This document shows, one piece after another, positions 24,801 to 37,743 of a DNA stretch of 64,000 nt; position 1 is the first letter of the stretch; each line of letters starts with the position of its first letter. The notes beneath the pieces are model-generated. The model searched no databases. It had not been told where the DNA came from and saw only the letters and a list, made by a program, of their open reading frames with translations. Origin of the DNA: Xiphophorus maculatus (Eukaryota; Chordata; Actinopteri; Cyprinodontiformes; Poeciliidae); NCBI RefSeq assembly GCF_002775205.1, contig NC_036460.1, positions 17,636,402 through 17,700,401 on the forward strand. The letters run 5' to 3'. The position numbers and the translations under genes were made by a program.

Positions 24801-27800
24801 CCTTCACACCTTCAGGTTAAACCTCTCAGACAAAGTTTTTATTAACTGATCTTGACTTACACTAAGAGTCAAGATTATCACCATTCAGTATCACAATAGA
24901 AATGTCATATTGCATGGTGAGAAATGTATACAAAAACAAAAAACAGGCCAGAGTTTCCACAGAGTGATATGGTTACAATTAAAGCCCTGAATTATGGGAT
25001 TCAATACGTAATACAATGTGTATCATTAGAGAACGGATAGCAGAGTCTGCAGTTCAAATATGAGTGCATAGGGTGAAAATTCCTACGTTGATTCGTCCAG
25101 TGAGGATAAGGACGTCTGTGGCATCATGTCCACTTATGACTACATTATTACAAAAATCAATTCTGACAGTCTTCAGGAACTAATTTCTTACTGAGATGCA
25201 ATTTCTGCTCTGGTTGCTATGACATTTTCACTCTGATGCATATTTAAATCCTGTCCATCTCAGTAACTCTGATTTGATGGTTTAAAAAAAGTGAATGGAA
25301 ACAGCTAGAAGTCTCGCTTTTTTCAAGCAATTAGTCCGTGTTTAAATAATGGAGATTTACCTTTGAGCTTCAAAAGTATTATTTTGAGGATACCATTTTT
25401 CACATTTTGTGACAGACAGATAAGTCCGTGTACTGCTTATATTCCCAACAACATGTAGTTTGGTCCCAAAAAGTTACTTTAAGCTAACACAACAGTTGTA
25501 ATGGTTGGAATTAAAATACTCATTTGGGATCTTTGATTCTCTGGTTCACACAAGGAGCCTTTAATTAGAATAATAATAACATTTCAGACTACAACACTTA
25601 TCAAACTAACTAACGGTAACTGAGTATATCAAGCTCCAAAAGAAACCACCGTTAGAGTGATAATTTGAAGAACCGGATATACCAGTAGCTGGCAATAATA
25701 AGATATATTTTTATAATTTGGGCAGGTACTGTATTTTTATGCCACTCCAGCAATAAATGAATCACACACAATTTAAAATACTATTAAGTTCACCCCAAAA
25801 GTAACAAAAGAAAAGAAATCACAAATAAACGTTTGGATTTTATGATAGATTAATTTATTTTACTTGAAATATATTTTATTCAGAAAATACCAGTTACCTT
25901 TCTATTTGGTATGTGAATTGTTTGGTTTCTTTCAATTGGTTTCATTATTTACACTATTTTATATCTAAATACCTTAATGTCTGTTTTTTTGTATTTTTAT
26001 CACTATGTCACTTAAATTACTTGTATCCATGTCCCATCTCCTCTTTTTTTGGGTCTCATTGATTTCTTAAAGTTAAGATTTTGTATATTATGACCAAAAG
26101 TTTAGGCAGAACCAAAAAATGAAAAAAACCCCCAAAAAACCCAAAAACGAATGCACTGGCAGTGATGTTCTGTGCTTTAAGATAAGAGATCCTTACTCAT
26201 GGTAGTCTGTTTTCTGTTTAGTGATGGTCTTTCACTTTGCCTCCAGTGTGCATTACAACACTTTTTTGCTTTGCAAAGTTTGATTTCTGTCAAGATTTCT
26301 AGAGTTTGTCACTCAAAAATACTATGATATATGTTATCAAAGAGCGATTTATTTGGAGAACACTTGATCCTAATCTTAGAAAATTAAACTTTCTGATTTA
26401 AGGTGTTTTTTTTATAAGCCTCTGAACATGGTGCCTTTTCTACTGGCATTTTCACACTCTCACTTTGCCTGCACCATATCTTTGCAAACATGTATAGCTA
26501 TGGAAAGTAATCAAATATATACTGTTGTTGACAAAAATACTAGGAAAATACATTTGCTCTTGGTATTTGAAGTTGATATTTGAAGAACAAGGATATATCT
26601 TCTGTTGCGGACACTGTCAGATGAAGCTGACAGCTGCATTAATACTAAGATAAGGCAGATCCTCTCCGCTGTGGTGTGATCTTGTCAAGAAGGAACATTG
26701 CTGGCTGGCTCCGAGCTTCCAGGAAATTAAAGAGCAAACCTCAGCCTGAAGAATGTTGAATATTTACAGAACTCACATTCTTCCTGGCTCACGAGCGATG
26801 AAAGCACACTAGGTGTGTGCATGTTATTCAGAGGTGTGTCCTTTACGATGTGGACTGAACGATATGTAGTCCTGTTCAAAAGTCCTGAGTCATCCCTTAT
26901 GTCTTTATATTTCACTGTCGAATATTTATATTCAATAGTGAATAAATATTGTGTTTTACGTTGATTATATCAGTGGTAATAAATGCATATTTTGCTAATT
27001 CTGTTTACTCCTCTATTAAGATGATCCCTCCAGCACTTGTGAGCTTCTCCTGCAGCAGGACTCCATCTAACTGGATGAATCTATTAATGACAATAAACTT
27101 AGGATATCAAGGAAAGCAAATGTTTTTGGCACAACAGTCAAATGTGCACAAAAAGGGACAAAAATCTGGTAATATGAAGACTCCAGCTACACTTCAGAAA
27201 TAACTTTTTGTCATATTTTTGCCTAAATGCGCATTGGTCTCTTGCTAAAGTGTTGCTTGAATTCTCACATTTAATCAACTCTCGGTGCCCAGACAAAACA
27301 CCCTCCTGATGTGTCCTCGGAGTCTGAACAGTTTGGCCTTGCAGTCAGAGAAATCTTGTTTCTTAACGCTGCTTGCAAGCAAACTCCCTCTGCTCCATCA
27401 CAATAACAACAATAACTTTATCGGACGATCTCGCTCCCTTCTGCACCTCAGCCATATTGGGCACCGTGGTAATTGCTTCCATAAGGGAAGTCTTGGAATG
27501 TTTTGTGTGTTGTACTTCCTGGCTTGTCCAAAGTTCTCGGGGGACCAGTTGTGCTGTGGAGGTCTGGGATGGTGAGGAGTCCAAGCTCAGGATGCAGACC
27601 GGCGCATGCTGTCTGGCTGCAGGCTGTCTGGCTGCAGGCTGTCTGGCTGCAGGCTGAATGTAAGTCAGTCTTTTGAGAGCTTAGAAAAGAGACTGAAAAT
27701 GTGGAGTTTTTCTCTTTGATCGTCTTTTACTGGAGAACACGTGGGCCACAGTAGCACCTCTAAAGGAACAATTCCCTTCTTTTAACATCCAGCATCACTT

Positions 27801-30800
27801 TTACAAACCTTTCTTGAGTACTCCCAGTTCTCCTATTGAATAGTTTTAAGACTCAAAATATCTGCAATCCAACACATGTTGCTGCTAAGACACAGTCTTT
27901 GTTTGTGTATTTACTCATAAGGAAACACAAACTGATGTCACTGCCAAACCCATGCCTTAATGACTCTAGATATCCAGATATTTTCCAGTCTCCGGGGTGT
28001 TGTTTGGGCCTCTCTGTAATTTGCAGAGTGCAATACTCATTTAACTCTTGCGGGTCACTTGCATCCCCTTTCTGCTGTGCATTGTTTCAGAAAATGTGCA
28101 AATGACATTAAACGTGGCTCAACAAAGCTTTCTGCAGGGCTTAGGAGGCTGTTTGCATAAACAATAGTTTCCCACCTGCATTTAAATATATTTTTGACAA
28201 GTGTAAACATGCATGATTTAGGAAGCCAATTTATAGACAAACTACCTCTTCAGAAAGTACGTGCGAACCCTTAATGCCTGTTACGATCGGAAGTGCAAAT
28301 TTGCAGCAGATTTAGTTGAAACTACCTTTTGTTCAGATTCAGAAAGTGTTCACCTTGCAGGGCTTACATGCTGTTACATTCAGGTGATGTCTCTCTCACT
28401 GACTTTCCGCTGAAAGCTTTGTTACAACAAAAACCTCCAACAGGATAATCTTGGGACTCTAGGGTGAAATGCATGTTGCGAGTATTAAAGGATTAAGAGG
28501 AAGTGCAAAATCAATGTAGACTCGCCGTACTGTGTTGGGCCTTCTTTGACCTTCAGAGCTGCCTTAGGTCTTCGAGGCATAGATTCAACAAAGTGTCAGA
28601 AACATTGTTTACAGATTTGATCGTGTTTTGGGTGTAGATTGATCTCATTCTTAATTTCTCATTCTCGTGATTCTTGTCTCAAACCTTAGCAAGTTGACTC
28701 CTCCACATCCAGATGCCGCAACGCAGCGAGTTGCTGCCACGCGTTTAACTGTCCTCCTATTTCTGTTAACAAGCAGTTGAACAGGTGCACGTCTGTGAAG
28801 ATGCTTCCCTCCTTCCTCTGAATAAACCAGCAGCTAGATCTCCTGAAACACTTATATTACCTAATGAGTGTTTGCTCTTATATCAGCTTTGACTCCACAT
28901 GGCTACATTGTGTAATTGTGTGGACACAACAGATTAGACGACAAGTAAATTAAAGATTGGTTTCATTTCACCCTGTATTTTTCTGTCACTGAACAAATGT
29001 GAGAAGCCAGCGACACGTGTAATTAAGTCCAAGCGCAGAAACCACAGACTCGTGTTGAGGTCAAACGTTTAGTCGAGCCGGGACTTTGATCGTTTACTCA
29101 GCTGGAAGCTGACATGGGTAACATCCTGTGATTTTCACACAGCCTGTTCATCTTCTTCAAATAGGAGCCTGAAGAAGGAATGTTTAATTGAAGACATGAA
29201 CGAAAGCAGGCGGCTACCTTCAGGGAACCTCCAGGAAACATTTCCTGAAGATTCACACTGGATTGTTATATGAATGAGAAACTTGGCGGGGGGGGGGGTG
29301 AAAGCTCTTAAGGCAAGCATTTTCACAATCCTTGAATATGTTCTTAAGATTATTTAAATATGTTAAAACCTGTGAATTTACTAAAACTTCAATAGAACTT
29401 GACTACTATAACTTTATATGAGTAAGAAAACATGTACAAAGAGTCGTTTTCCAAATTCTGTTAATTGTGTTGTAGAAAGTGTGACAAAATCCAAATAGAT
29501 AAAGGAATTCAATCAGTTTGCATAAAAGGAGGTAAACTAAAATAAATGTAGTAATATTGTCCCTGGGAAATTATCTGTATTAGTTTAAGTCAGTGATTAT
29601 TTGATTGTATAATATTTGTTTTGGATTCTGGTGATTTTTCTATATTGTAACATGTTTGTTTCACTCAGTAGATGACTTACTCTTCTAGGCAGTTAGATAC
29701 AGATTTATTACTTTTTACCATTTGATATATTCTGGACAGTCCTTTCCATTAAAAAGGACTAAACCTACCATAATTTTGCATACAACAAGAGGAAAATGAA
29801 ATTTCCATTAATATCAAAACAGTCCTGGGAGAAAATAAGTACACCATACCTGCCTAAACTGCATTTAAGAAAGGAAAAAAAAGAAGCAGCCAAGCGCTGT
29901 TAATTAAAGACCTCTTATTAGATGATCATCAGCAAATTTGACTGACTATGAACATTTTGGCTGTCTGCTGTTCTGAAGCATACATGTGTCAAGAGGGAAA
30001 TACATCAGGATTGAGCTTTAAAAAGCAATTTCACATAAATCTGGGAAGAGTTGTAAGCCTATTTCCAAACTACTGAAGCCCACTCATCATCCAGTCACAA
30101 TGATATTGCAGTAATTTCCTCTCAGGAGAGAAAATATTTTGGCAAAGTAAACTGGAAAGCCAGCTGGTGGAAAAGTAGTACAAGCGCTACGCCTTAGACT
30201 CTACAGGTCTCACTTTAGCTCCTTTCAGACTATTCATCTCATCACCACAGTAACGCATGCACACCACTAAAGCTGGTTGATGTATTTTCAATTGCATTTT
30301 CAATAATAATCATATTGATAGCATTTTGCCAAATTATGCCTAACATGACTGCCTGCATCCATCCATCATTTACATCTGTTTGTTGTTTGTTTTGCAGCTG
30401 AGAAGTGGTACAAACGACAGCTGACCTACCAGATAGTGAACTGGCCGCGCCACCTGTCTCTGGGCTCCGTCCGGCTGGCAGTGCGAACTGCTTTCCAGCT
30501 TTGGAGTAACGTGTCTGACCTGGTGTTCCGGGAGGCCCCCGAGGGCCCCGCAGACATTCGGCTGGCTTTTTATGAGGGGGACCACAACGACGGGGCCAGT
30601 AATGCCTTTGATGGACCAGGTCGGGGTCACAGCCTGAACAAAACAAATATGGCGCTTTGATTTCAAATTTATTGTTATTATCATTAATAGTTTGTTCAGT
30701 AAACATAGTAACCTTATTCTAAAATAACATTAAAGAAGCAAATTAATTTGTTTACATATATACTGTATAATATTGTACAGTCACCAGGTTAATGTGTGGT

Positions 30801-33800
30801 TTGAGCTCATTCCTACAAAGTGGCACACAGAAGTAACTCTTGCTAAATATTTATTACATGTGACTACAGGCCGGGAACAAAATAGATCTAATTAGTCCAG
30901 CTCAGTGATACTTGACCCTCAAATACCAAACACAGGCATAATCCTTTAGCATTTCTCTTTTAATCCTGCATAAAGAGCTCAATCCACAGCGTAACTTCAG
31001 TCCTTTCCTTTACAATCAGTTTTAGATTCAGTTTATTTATTCACAACAAAAAAATTGAATAGAAATGTCCCTTATTGACTCACATTGGGGAAATTTGCAT
31101 GAAACAGCAGCAATGTGACATGTAGGTTCACACAAAGATAAGACTATTAAAAATATATGAAGCCAGACAACAAACACGATTAAGAATAACGTACAGTACC
31201 TTGAGGACGAGATCATAACTTAAACATTCAGTTATCAGAAATAGTGTACTCTGATACAAGGACTGTGTAATTGAGTAGAATCGTTTTTTAAAGCTGTAAA
31301 TAATCTGCATGTGTGCTTATGCATTAAAGGAGAAAACTATTTACATTACATGAAAAGTAAACAATATCCATGATGTAAACACTTATTGAGTTCGGTGGGA
31401 GCAGCGATGGTTATAGAGTCTAACAGCTGCTGGGAGGATTACAGTTAATGTCAGCAGTATCTGGAGACAATGCATGATTGGAGAGTAGTAGGAAAAAGTA
31501 TCAGAGCAAGGAAACTATGTCATTATGCTCAGGATAACCCAACGAAGCTAATTATAAACTTAGTCAAAAATGGAAAGTCTAGTTTTAAAGGGAGACAGGG
31601 TGTCAAGCAGCTTCTCTCACTTCTACAGACAGAAAAAACTTCAGCCAGCGGTAAATCTAGGAACCACCAGTGAACCTGCAAATGCTTTGGTTTTCTCCAG
31701 GTGCTCTGACTTCCTCCCACAGTCCAGCGCAGGTTAATTGGCCTCTCTAAATCATCAATTGATAGGTGTGCACAGTGGCGCAGTTGGTAGCACTGTTGCC
31801 TTGCAACAAGAAGGTCCTGGGTTCGATTCCCGGCCCGGGTCTTTCTGCATGGAGTTTGCATGTTCTCCCTGTGCATGCGTGGGTTCTCTCCGGGTACTCC
31901 GGCTTCCTCCCACAGTCCAAAAACATGACTGTTAGGTTAATTGGTCTATCTAAATTCTCCCTAGAGATGAGTGTGTGTGTGAATGGTTGTTTGTCCTGTA
32001 TGTCTTTGTGTTGCCCTGCGACAGACTGGCGACCTGTCCAGGGTGTACCCCGCCTCCCGCCCAGAACGTAGCTGGAGGTAGGCACCAGCAACCCTCCCGA
32101 CCCCATTAGGGACAAAGGGTGACCAGAAAATGGATGGATGGATGGAGGTGTGTGTTTGGGTGCGCGTATGTGTGTTTGTGTGTCTCCGTGCTTAAGATCT
32201 CACTTTAAGGAAAATAAAGTTTCCATTTATTAGAACAGCAAACACATTAGAAGCTACAAATTAAAAACAAATAAAAATCTCAAGCCTATTGTACCCTTGT
32301 TAATGTTAAACAAATTGTACAATAACAGTTTGCAGCACCAGTCAGATACGAACCGGTCTGTGCGGGTGCAGTAGTCGGCTGTAACGCAGTAAATATGCAA
32401 CCGTCTCATGTCTGACATTCAGGTGGGACGTTGGCTCACGCCTTCCTGCCTCGCAGAGGAGAAGCCCACTTCGACATGGCGGAGAGATGGACGCTGAATG
32501 GACACAAGGGCCACAACTTGTTCATGGTGACCGCCCATGAGATCGGTCACACTCTGGGCCTGGAGCACTCCCCTGTGCGGCATGCTCTGATGTCTCCGTA
32601 CTACAGGAAGCTGGGCCGCCGCCTGGTCCTGAGCTGGGACGACATCCTTGCAGTGCAGCAGCTGTACGGTGAGCACATGTTCGCTCTGTGACGCGAGGGT
32701 GGGGTGGGTGGAGATTCAATGTCCGAATGACAAATCTGTCTGGCTTCAAGGACATAACAAAGGATGGAACCCATAACGGTTATGAAAGCAGACTGTCTTT
32801 GAGGAGACCCTGGTGTAGAATAATCCTTTTGTAATGCCACTCATTAAATTAGGATTGGACCGGGCAAGAAAGGGTCAGACAGCGACTGGCTGCACACAGA
32901 TGATGTCAGAGGTTTACATGCATTTATTCTAGATATAAATGTCCTTTTGGGGGTTTTTTGTTCAGAGGGGAATGACTGTACACTGTAAATCCTTACAATG
33001 ACTGTATGCTGTACAGTAATGGTACAAAAGTTTGAATTTAGAGTGAGCTTTCACTACAGTTACACACACATACACATATTCCAAAATAAGTAGATAAATA
33101 ATATATGACAAATGTCTCCTAGCAATAGAAAACAAGCTCTTTGTGTATCCATGGATACAGAAAGAGTCCACTTTTTGTGGACAAATTGCTAGAATTTATT
33201 ATAAAGCTGTAAACACAGCTGGGTCATAAATTTCTTCTTCTTCTACTTGAGCTGAATGGTTGAAACTTGGACACAGCTTGGTGTTTCATCATCAATGATC
33301 CCAGTGACAATGATTCCAACTTTATGCACAGCAATATACCTAAGCATAAGTTAGACTTAAAGTTAAACTTTGTGCACTCTTTTGTGTTTTTAGATATTAT
33401 CAAAGCTGCCTGTTGTGTTGTGACTCCATAATGGGGATATAGTGAGGAGTCTATCAGGTGTGAGCAGAAGCGGCATATTTATGGCAATTCACTTTGAACT
33501 TGTTTTCGCAAACGGGTTGAAAATGAGAAATAGTTGAAAGCTGACTTCTGTTTGGCTCACAGTGATTAATTGTACACATTCAGAGCCTTTGTGTAATCAA
33601 CCTCACAGCTTTAATGCAACAACCGAGAGGCCTGATGCGAAGAGCAGAGGACTTTCTGCAGTCTGTAAGTTTTTCTGAATTCCTGGCAAACATGGGAACA
33701 GCTTCTAATCCAAACCACAACATCCCCTCTCTGTGCTGAGTTTATCTTTATAGCAGGATGGGGTTCGCTCTCTGACCTGTCTTACGCAGATTTAATACTG

Positions 33801-36800
33801 CGAGATTCATTTAACACACTCAGAGGCCTGTTTGTGTCTCATCGTTACCCAGCGTTTCTCTGGCAGTTCCTGTCAGCTCTGTTGTGATAAATGACTGCTG
33901 TAGCAGTATCTCCTCATGACTATGCGTGTGTCTGTATAACAGTTTTTTGTTTCCAGGGAGTGTGCCGTAAATCCTGGCATGTTCAAAGGCAGGTTTCCAC
34001 ATGCGTCGTTCTGCATTGTTGTTTTTTTTCCCACCTTCTTGGGAAATGGATTCATTGCAACATTTGGAACAAACAAGAACACATCATCGTGTCTTTTCAC
34101 ACCAAACACAGTTCCTTGGTCACCTCTGGGATCAGGCGTTGCTCTTGAATCTGTGAGATCTTTCTCTGCTTTGACCCTGAGCCTCAGGTGCACAGCAGCT
34201 ACACTCTGCAGGAATGCCTTCATGCCTGCAGGACAGTCTGACAGTCATTTGTATAATGCAGCTCTGAACTTGAGATTGGGCTCAGGAGAAGCTCGCAGGC
34301 AGGCCGTCTTTGGATGCCTCCCTTTCTACTTATCTGAGCAGTCCCATCTGCTTAGCCTCTGGACACATTTTGTTCTCAGCTTCTTGAATTAGATTCAGAA
34401 GCATCCCTCACCCAAACTTACTCAAAAAACAGCAAAATACAGTGATTAGTCTTTACAATTTTGCTGTCTTTTTGCTTCCTAATAATTTTTATTGTTTGCC
34501 ACTCAGGTGTAGCTTAGCAAACTGCAGCTGGATTTTTCCCCCCCGCAAACTCATCTGTGCTAATTTCTACCCTGTGGCTGTAATTTCTGCAGCTGCTCCC
34601 ACGTAAATGTCAAGCAGCTTCTCACACAGATACAGACAGGACTGCTGGCGCTGCAGAAAAACCTTCAGCCAGGTGTAATAGTGTTTGTGAGTGAACCTTT
34701 CCTGCTGCTCTGACTTGCTGCTATCCTGCAGGTCCAGGAGAAGCATGTTTATGGCAGAATGAATCAGTCAGCATTAATAAGGTCTTCTTAACCTGGAATA
34801 CGATGAATAAATTGTTGCTTTGAACATATTTTATTCAAATAGGACTATAAAAATGTTGATAGGGCCTCTCATTAAAAATAACTGATGTTCATAGCTAACA
34901 AAAGACTCATCTAGTTCTTACCGGTGCCTTTAATGATAAAGTTATTCAGTCTCTGGTCTATTCAGAATTAAAATTATTCTGTTCGGGGCTCAGAAACGGT
35001 ACAACAACCCATGGTCAGTGAACACATCATGCAACTGTATCCACAAACGCTGCAGCTTCTCTTCTCGTGGCACAACATTCTTCAAGAGTTGGGAAACTTC
35101 CTCAACAATTTCATATACATCTTAACATCCAAACATCTAAAACAAAGAGTGAATTTTGGAAAATAATGTACTGCTTTAAAAAAGATTTCACCAGGAAAGT
35201 TTCTGAAAACATTTCGTCTACGAGAGCGTTTTTATGTTTGAGCGAAGTCCAACTTCCAGACCTTATCTCTGTCCTGCCATCCATTGTGGTGTGTATTCAT
35301 CTATTTTTCCTGCAGTCTTCCTTCAGTTCATTGGGATGCTGATCTTATCCGACTCTCACGCAAATATTTGCCCAACTCTTTGCCAACAAAATGACTATAA
35401 TCAAGCTCAAGCAGCCATTGTTTACTTGTGGCCTTGTTCTGTTCGTTTTGTTCTCAATGCCTTCATTTGCAGGCAAGCGTCTATTATAAAGTTATAAACC
35501 CTAAAGACCTTGGATAGAAGACCTTTTAGTGTTACACTAAAACTGATTTGTTCAGGATTCCACTGTGTGCTTTATCTAAAGTCTTGTGTTTATTTCCTGC
35601 GCTGTACGACGTGATCCATTGATTTACATCGACTTCACCACATCCTGTAAGGAACAATTTAAATGTTAGCATTCTCCTAGTCTCCCACTTGGATTTACTG
35701 CTTGTTTGATCTCCCATAGCATCTGATTTATAAAACCCTTTTAATTGCATCTAACACAGAGGGGAAATGAGACAAACCCAAAGAGTCCTGAGAATTTTCA
35801 GCACTGTCATTAAAGTGGCATCAGACGGATTCCTCCTGTCCTGTCTGACGCCTTCACTTTGACCGACGGGTGGCTTTGCTTCTGCTTTCAGGGAAACCGT
35901 TGGATAATCTCCCTGTGAGGTTGCCTGGACGGGTATTACACGCCGCGCTGCAGGAGTGGGAGTTCACCGAGCTCCAGAACCAGAACCCAGGACTGCCTCT
36001 GTACTGCCAGGGGGTCTTTGATGCCATCACTGTGGGTGAGGTCCAGATGAAATATTGCGCAAAAGGACTGGATTTTGTGTCTGTTTTAATGTAAAATGCT
36101 TTATTTCTTGTCATTACGTGTGTCCAGATGAGAAGCAGACAGTACTGGTGTTCAGGGGCAGCCGGTTCTGGACGGTATCGGCCGAAGGCAGCGTGAGCGA
36201 CCCGCTCCTCATCCGCCAGCGCTGGCCTGGCCTCCCTCGGGCGATAGAAGCTGCTGCCTTTTCCCCTCTGGACTCCAAGTGGTATTTTTTCAAAGGTGCT
36301 GCTCCACTGAGCTCATTAATTGGACCCATACTTCACCTAACCTGCTGACTGCCAACACATATGTGATACAGGTCCCAAAAATAGATTCTGATGGGGTCAT
36401 TTAAGGAGTGAAATGCTATTTAAAGAGCATGCTGCTCTGGAGCTTCAGCCGTGGATTTTAATTAGCGTCTTCTTTGTGCTGAAGGCTAATGAATCGTTTG
36501 AAGCTCCGTAAGTGTCCCGCAGCGTGCCAAAGACTTGTCTCATCAATGTCCCCTCATCTGCTGCATGGAAATAGGTTTTCTATTAGCAACTAAAGCTCTC
36601 TCAAAGTCTAATTCAAGCTCTTATGTGGTACATTGTATTTCTGTTTAATACTGTACCCCAAACAGCCTCCATGGCGAGAAGTCATCCACAGTACCTTGTG
36701 AAAGTATTCATACTCCACGAACTTTTTAGTATCAGTATATTTCATTGGGATTTTGGGTGAGGGACCAAAACTAAGAAGCACAAAATCTTTTCAGAAATAA

Positions 36801-37743
36801 AAATCTGAAGAGCATTTTTATTAAACCTTCTTTCTTATGTTTTCTGTATCCACTAAGACTTGTAGCCAACTAGCTAACAGGACTTCTTATAACTTTCACT
36901 CAACAATTAATGTGAGAGATTTGGTCAGCAGAATCTTCCTCCTGAATTGTGAATATTTGCTCTTCCTCCTGGGTTACCATAAGTCTTTCAGCTACTTTTA
37001 TTAATAATCTCCTCTCTCAGCACGTCATGTTTAGGTGGACAGCTGGTCTATTGCTTACTAACCTTAACCTGTTTTTACATTTTCTCCCTGACTTTTCTGC
37101 TGTGCTCATTTGAGTTCCATATTTTTTTGTCCACTAATGTAAGCAAACATTTCATAGTCTGCTTGATTAGACCTGCTAGCTAATTAGTTGACTAGGTCAT
37201 TGTATTACATTTTATTTAGGTGTATCAGAGAACATGGGACTAATAAAAAATGCACATCACACTTTTAAGATTTTCTTTTGTGACATAATGACACAAAAAA
37301 CAAAAAAAACATCTGACTATCATGAACTTAGTGTGTTTTGTCCTGCAGGGAAGCGGATGTGGCGTTACACGGGGACTGTGCTGGACCCGGGGTTCCCCAT
37401 GCAGAACAAGGTTCTGGGTCTGCCTCGCCGCCTGGACTGTGCTTTTTACTACACCCCTCTGGGTCACATGGTGCTCTTCAAGGGCTCCCGCTACTTCGTG
37501 CTCAACCTTAAAACTCTTCGCCAGGAGCCCTATTATCCCCGCCGGCTGACAGACTGGACCGGCCTGCCGCAGGGCACCAACGGGGCGCTGACCCGTCCAG
37601 ACGGCCGACTTTACCTGTTCAAAAATCAACGGTTCTGGAGGTTCGACCCTGTGAAGGTACGGGTCACCAGAGAGGGCCAGTGGGTCAAGGATTTAAGCTG
37701 GACTGGCTGCAGCAATATACCTCGGAGTAATAACATTCTTTGA
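18851..37743 (+). CDS. mmp28: Matrix metalloproteinase-28 (epilysin)
   Basis: Secreted zinc endopeptidase acting on the extracellular matrix. Exons: 18851-18931, 21219-21295, 21666-21853, 30398-30619, 32423-32668, 35892-36035, 36128-36295, 37349-37743; 506 aa against 520 in human. Order: signal peptide ([19 protein letters not shown]); prodomain with cysteine switch PRCGVSD (Cys80); furin site RRRR|S (108-112), fitting intracellular activation; catalytic domain with zinc motif [11 protein letters not shown] (228-238, catalytic Glu229) and Met-turn Met246; linker; four-bladed hemopexin domain closed by the expected disulfide Cys310-Cys496. There is no transmembrane or GPI tail, unlike the furin-activated MT-MMPs. 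The start at 18851 is preferred because it begins a normal signal peptide; the in-frame ATG at 18791 would add 20 polar residues ahead of it. The PRCGVSD wording, SNVSDL...EAP segment and taf15 neighbour identify MMP28. Confidence 0.93.
19140..19720. repeat. Probable degenerate interspersed repeat in mmp28 intron 1
   Basis: The wording ggatttaggtctgggaattg and gcatgatgtactttcctaca resembles a repeat found widely in fish genomes. It is decayed, with no intact ORF or clear ends, and the family is not assigned. The rest of intron 1 (18932-21218) shows nothing I recognise. Confidence 0.35.
23421..23471. other. Two overlapping perfect inverted repeats
   Basis: gcagtatcat (23421-23430) is perfectly complementary to atgatactgc (23453-23462). 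cactaccatg (23442-23451) is perfectly complementary to catggtagtg (23462-23471). The two right arms share base 23462, so the hairpins compete. It lies in mmp28 intron 3. Function unknown. Confidence 0.7.
27608..27652. repeat. 15-bp tandem repeat, three perfect copies
   Basis: Unit gctgtctggctgcag repeated exactly three times, followed by a partial fourth copy (gctg). The unit is a multiple of three, so an ORF passing through it spells a repeated CLAAG, but nothing else supports coding. Confidence 0.9.
28520..28800 (+). repeat. Interspersed repeat in mmp28 intron 3
   Basis: Wording such as tgttgggccttctttgacct, ggcatagattcaacaaagtg and, at the far end, taacaagcagttgaacaggt matches a repeat I recognise as very common in fish genomes. 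The pieces are collinear. No intact ORF; probably a non-autonomous DNA element, family not assigned. Confidence 0.55.
31020..31480. repeat. Decayed LINE-like segment in mmp28 intron 4
   Basis: Contains a ttattgactcacattgggga motif close to the LINE/SINE tail motif, and the wording ggttatagagtctaacagct, which recurs in fish LINE 3' regions. Ends are unclear and the assignment is weak. Confidence 0.35.
31692..31750 (+). repeat. Truncated V-SINE-like fragment
   Basis: The stretch reading gttttctccaggtgctctga, then cttcctcccacagtcc and aggttaattgg, repeats the central domain of the complete element that follows at 31771-32145. It appears to be an older broken copy directly upstream. Confidence 0.6.
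31771..32145 (+). mobile_element. V-SINE-type retroposon, near full length
   Basis: A tRNA-like head with A box (tggcgcagttggtag, 31776-31790) and B box (ggttcgattcc, 31820-31830) is followed by the conserved central domain (tgcatgttctccctgtgcat) shared by V-SINEs, a LINE-like 3' part (acagactggcgacctgtcca) and a terminal TGGA repeat (32131-32145). A 7-bp direct repeat, aggtgtg, at 31764-31770 and 32146-32152 is a plausible target-site duplication. It sits in mmp28 intron 4 in the sense direction. Confidence 0.8.
32669..35891 (+). other. mmp28: mmp28 intron 5, no gene seen
   Basis: A 3.2-kb intron between the catalytic exon and the first hemopexin exon. ORFs are short and unlike known proteins. 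It includes a segment near 34608-34720 that resembles intron 4 sequence near 31610-31715. Confidence 0.5.
36685..36830 (-). repeat. Interspersed repeat fragment in mmp28 intron 7
   Basis: Reads gtaccttgtgaaagtattca and then a degenerate ttcattgggattttgggtga, the terminal part of the same family as 10080-11190 in reverse orientation. Short and degenerate. Confidence 0.5.

Larger units (their letters stand above)
21854..30397 (+). other. mmp28: mmp28 intron 3, 8.5 kb, no gene seen
   Basis: The largest gene-free stretch in the window. It separates the prodomain/furin exon from the catalytic domain. It contains a (TG)n tract near 21957, the paired hairpin at 23421-23471, a 15-bp tandem repeat at 27608-27652, an interspersed repeat near 28520-28800 and a G run near 29287-29298. 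No ORF in either strand reads like a known protein. Intronic enhancers are possible but cannot be seen directly. Confidence 0.6.

Noticed and set aside
27373-27657. A repeat protein ending in CLAAG units
   Set aside because: The repeat is a perfect 15-bp tandem duplication in a deep intron; the rest of the ORF resembles nothing known and has no splice context.
30242-30706. A 154-aa minus-strand protein
   Set aside because: It is the antisense shadow of the mmp28 catalytic exon at 30398-30619, kept open by high GC content.
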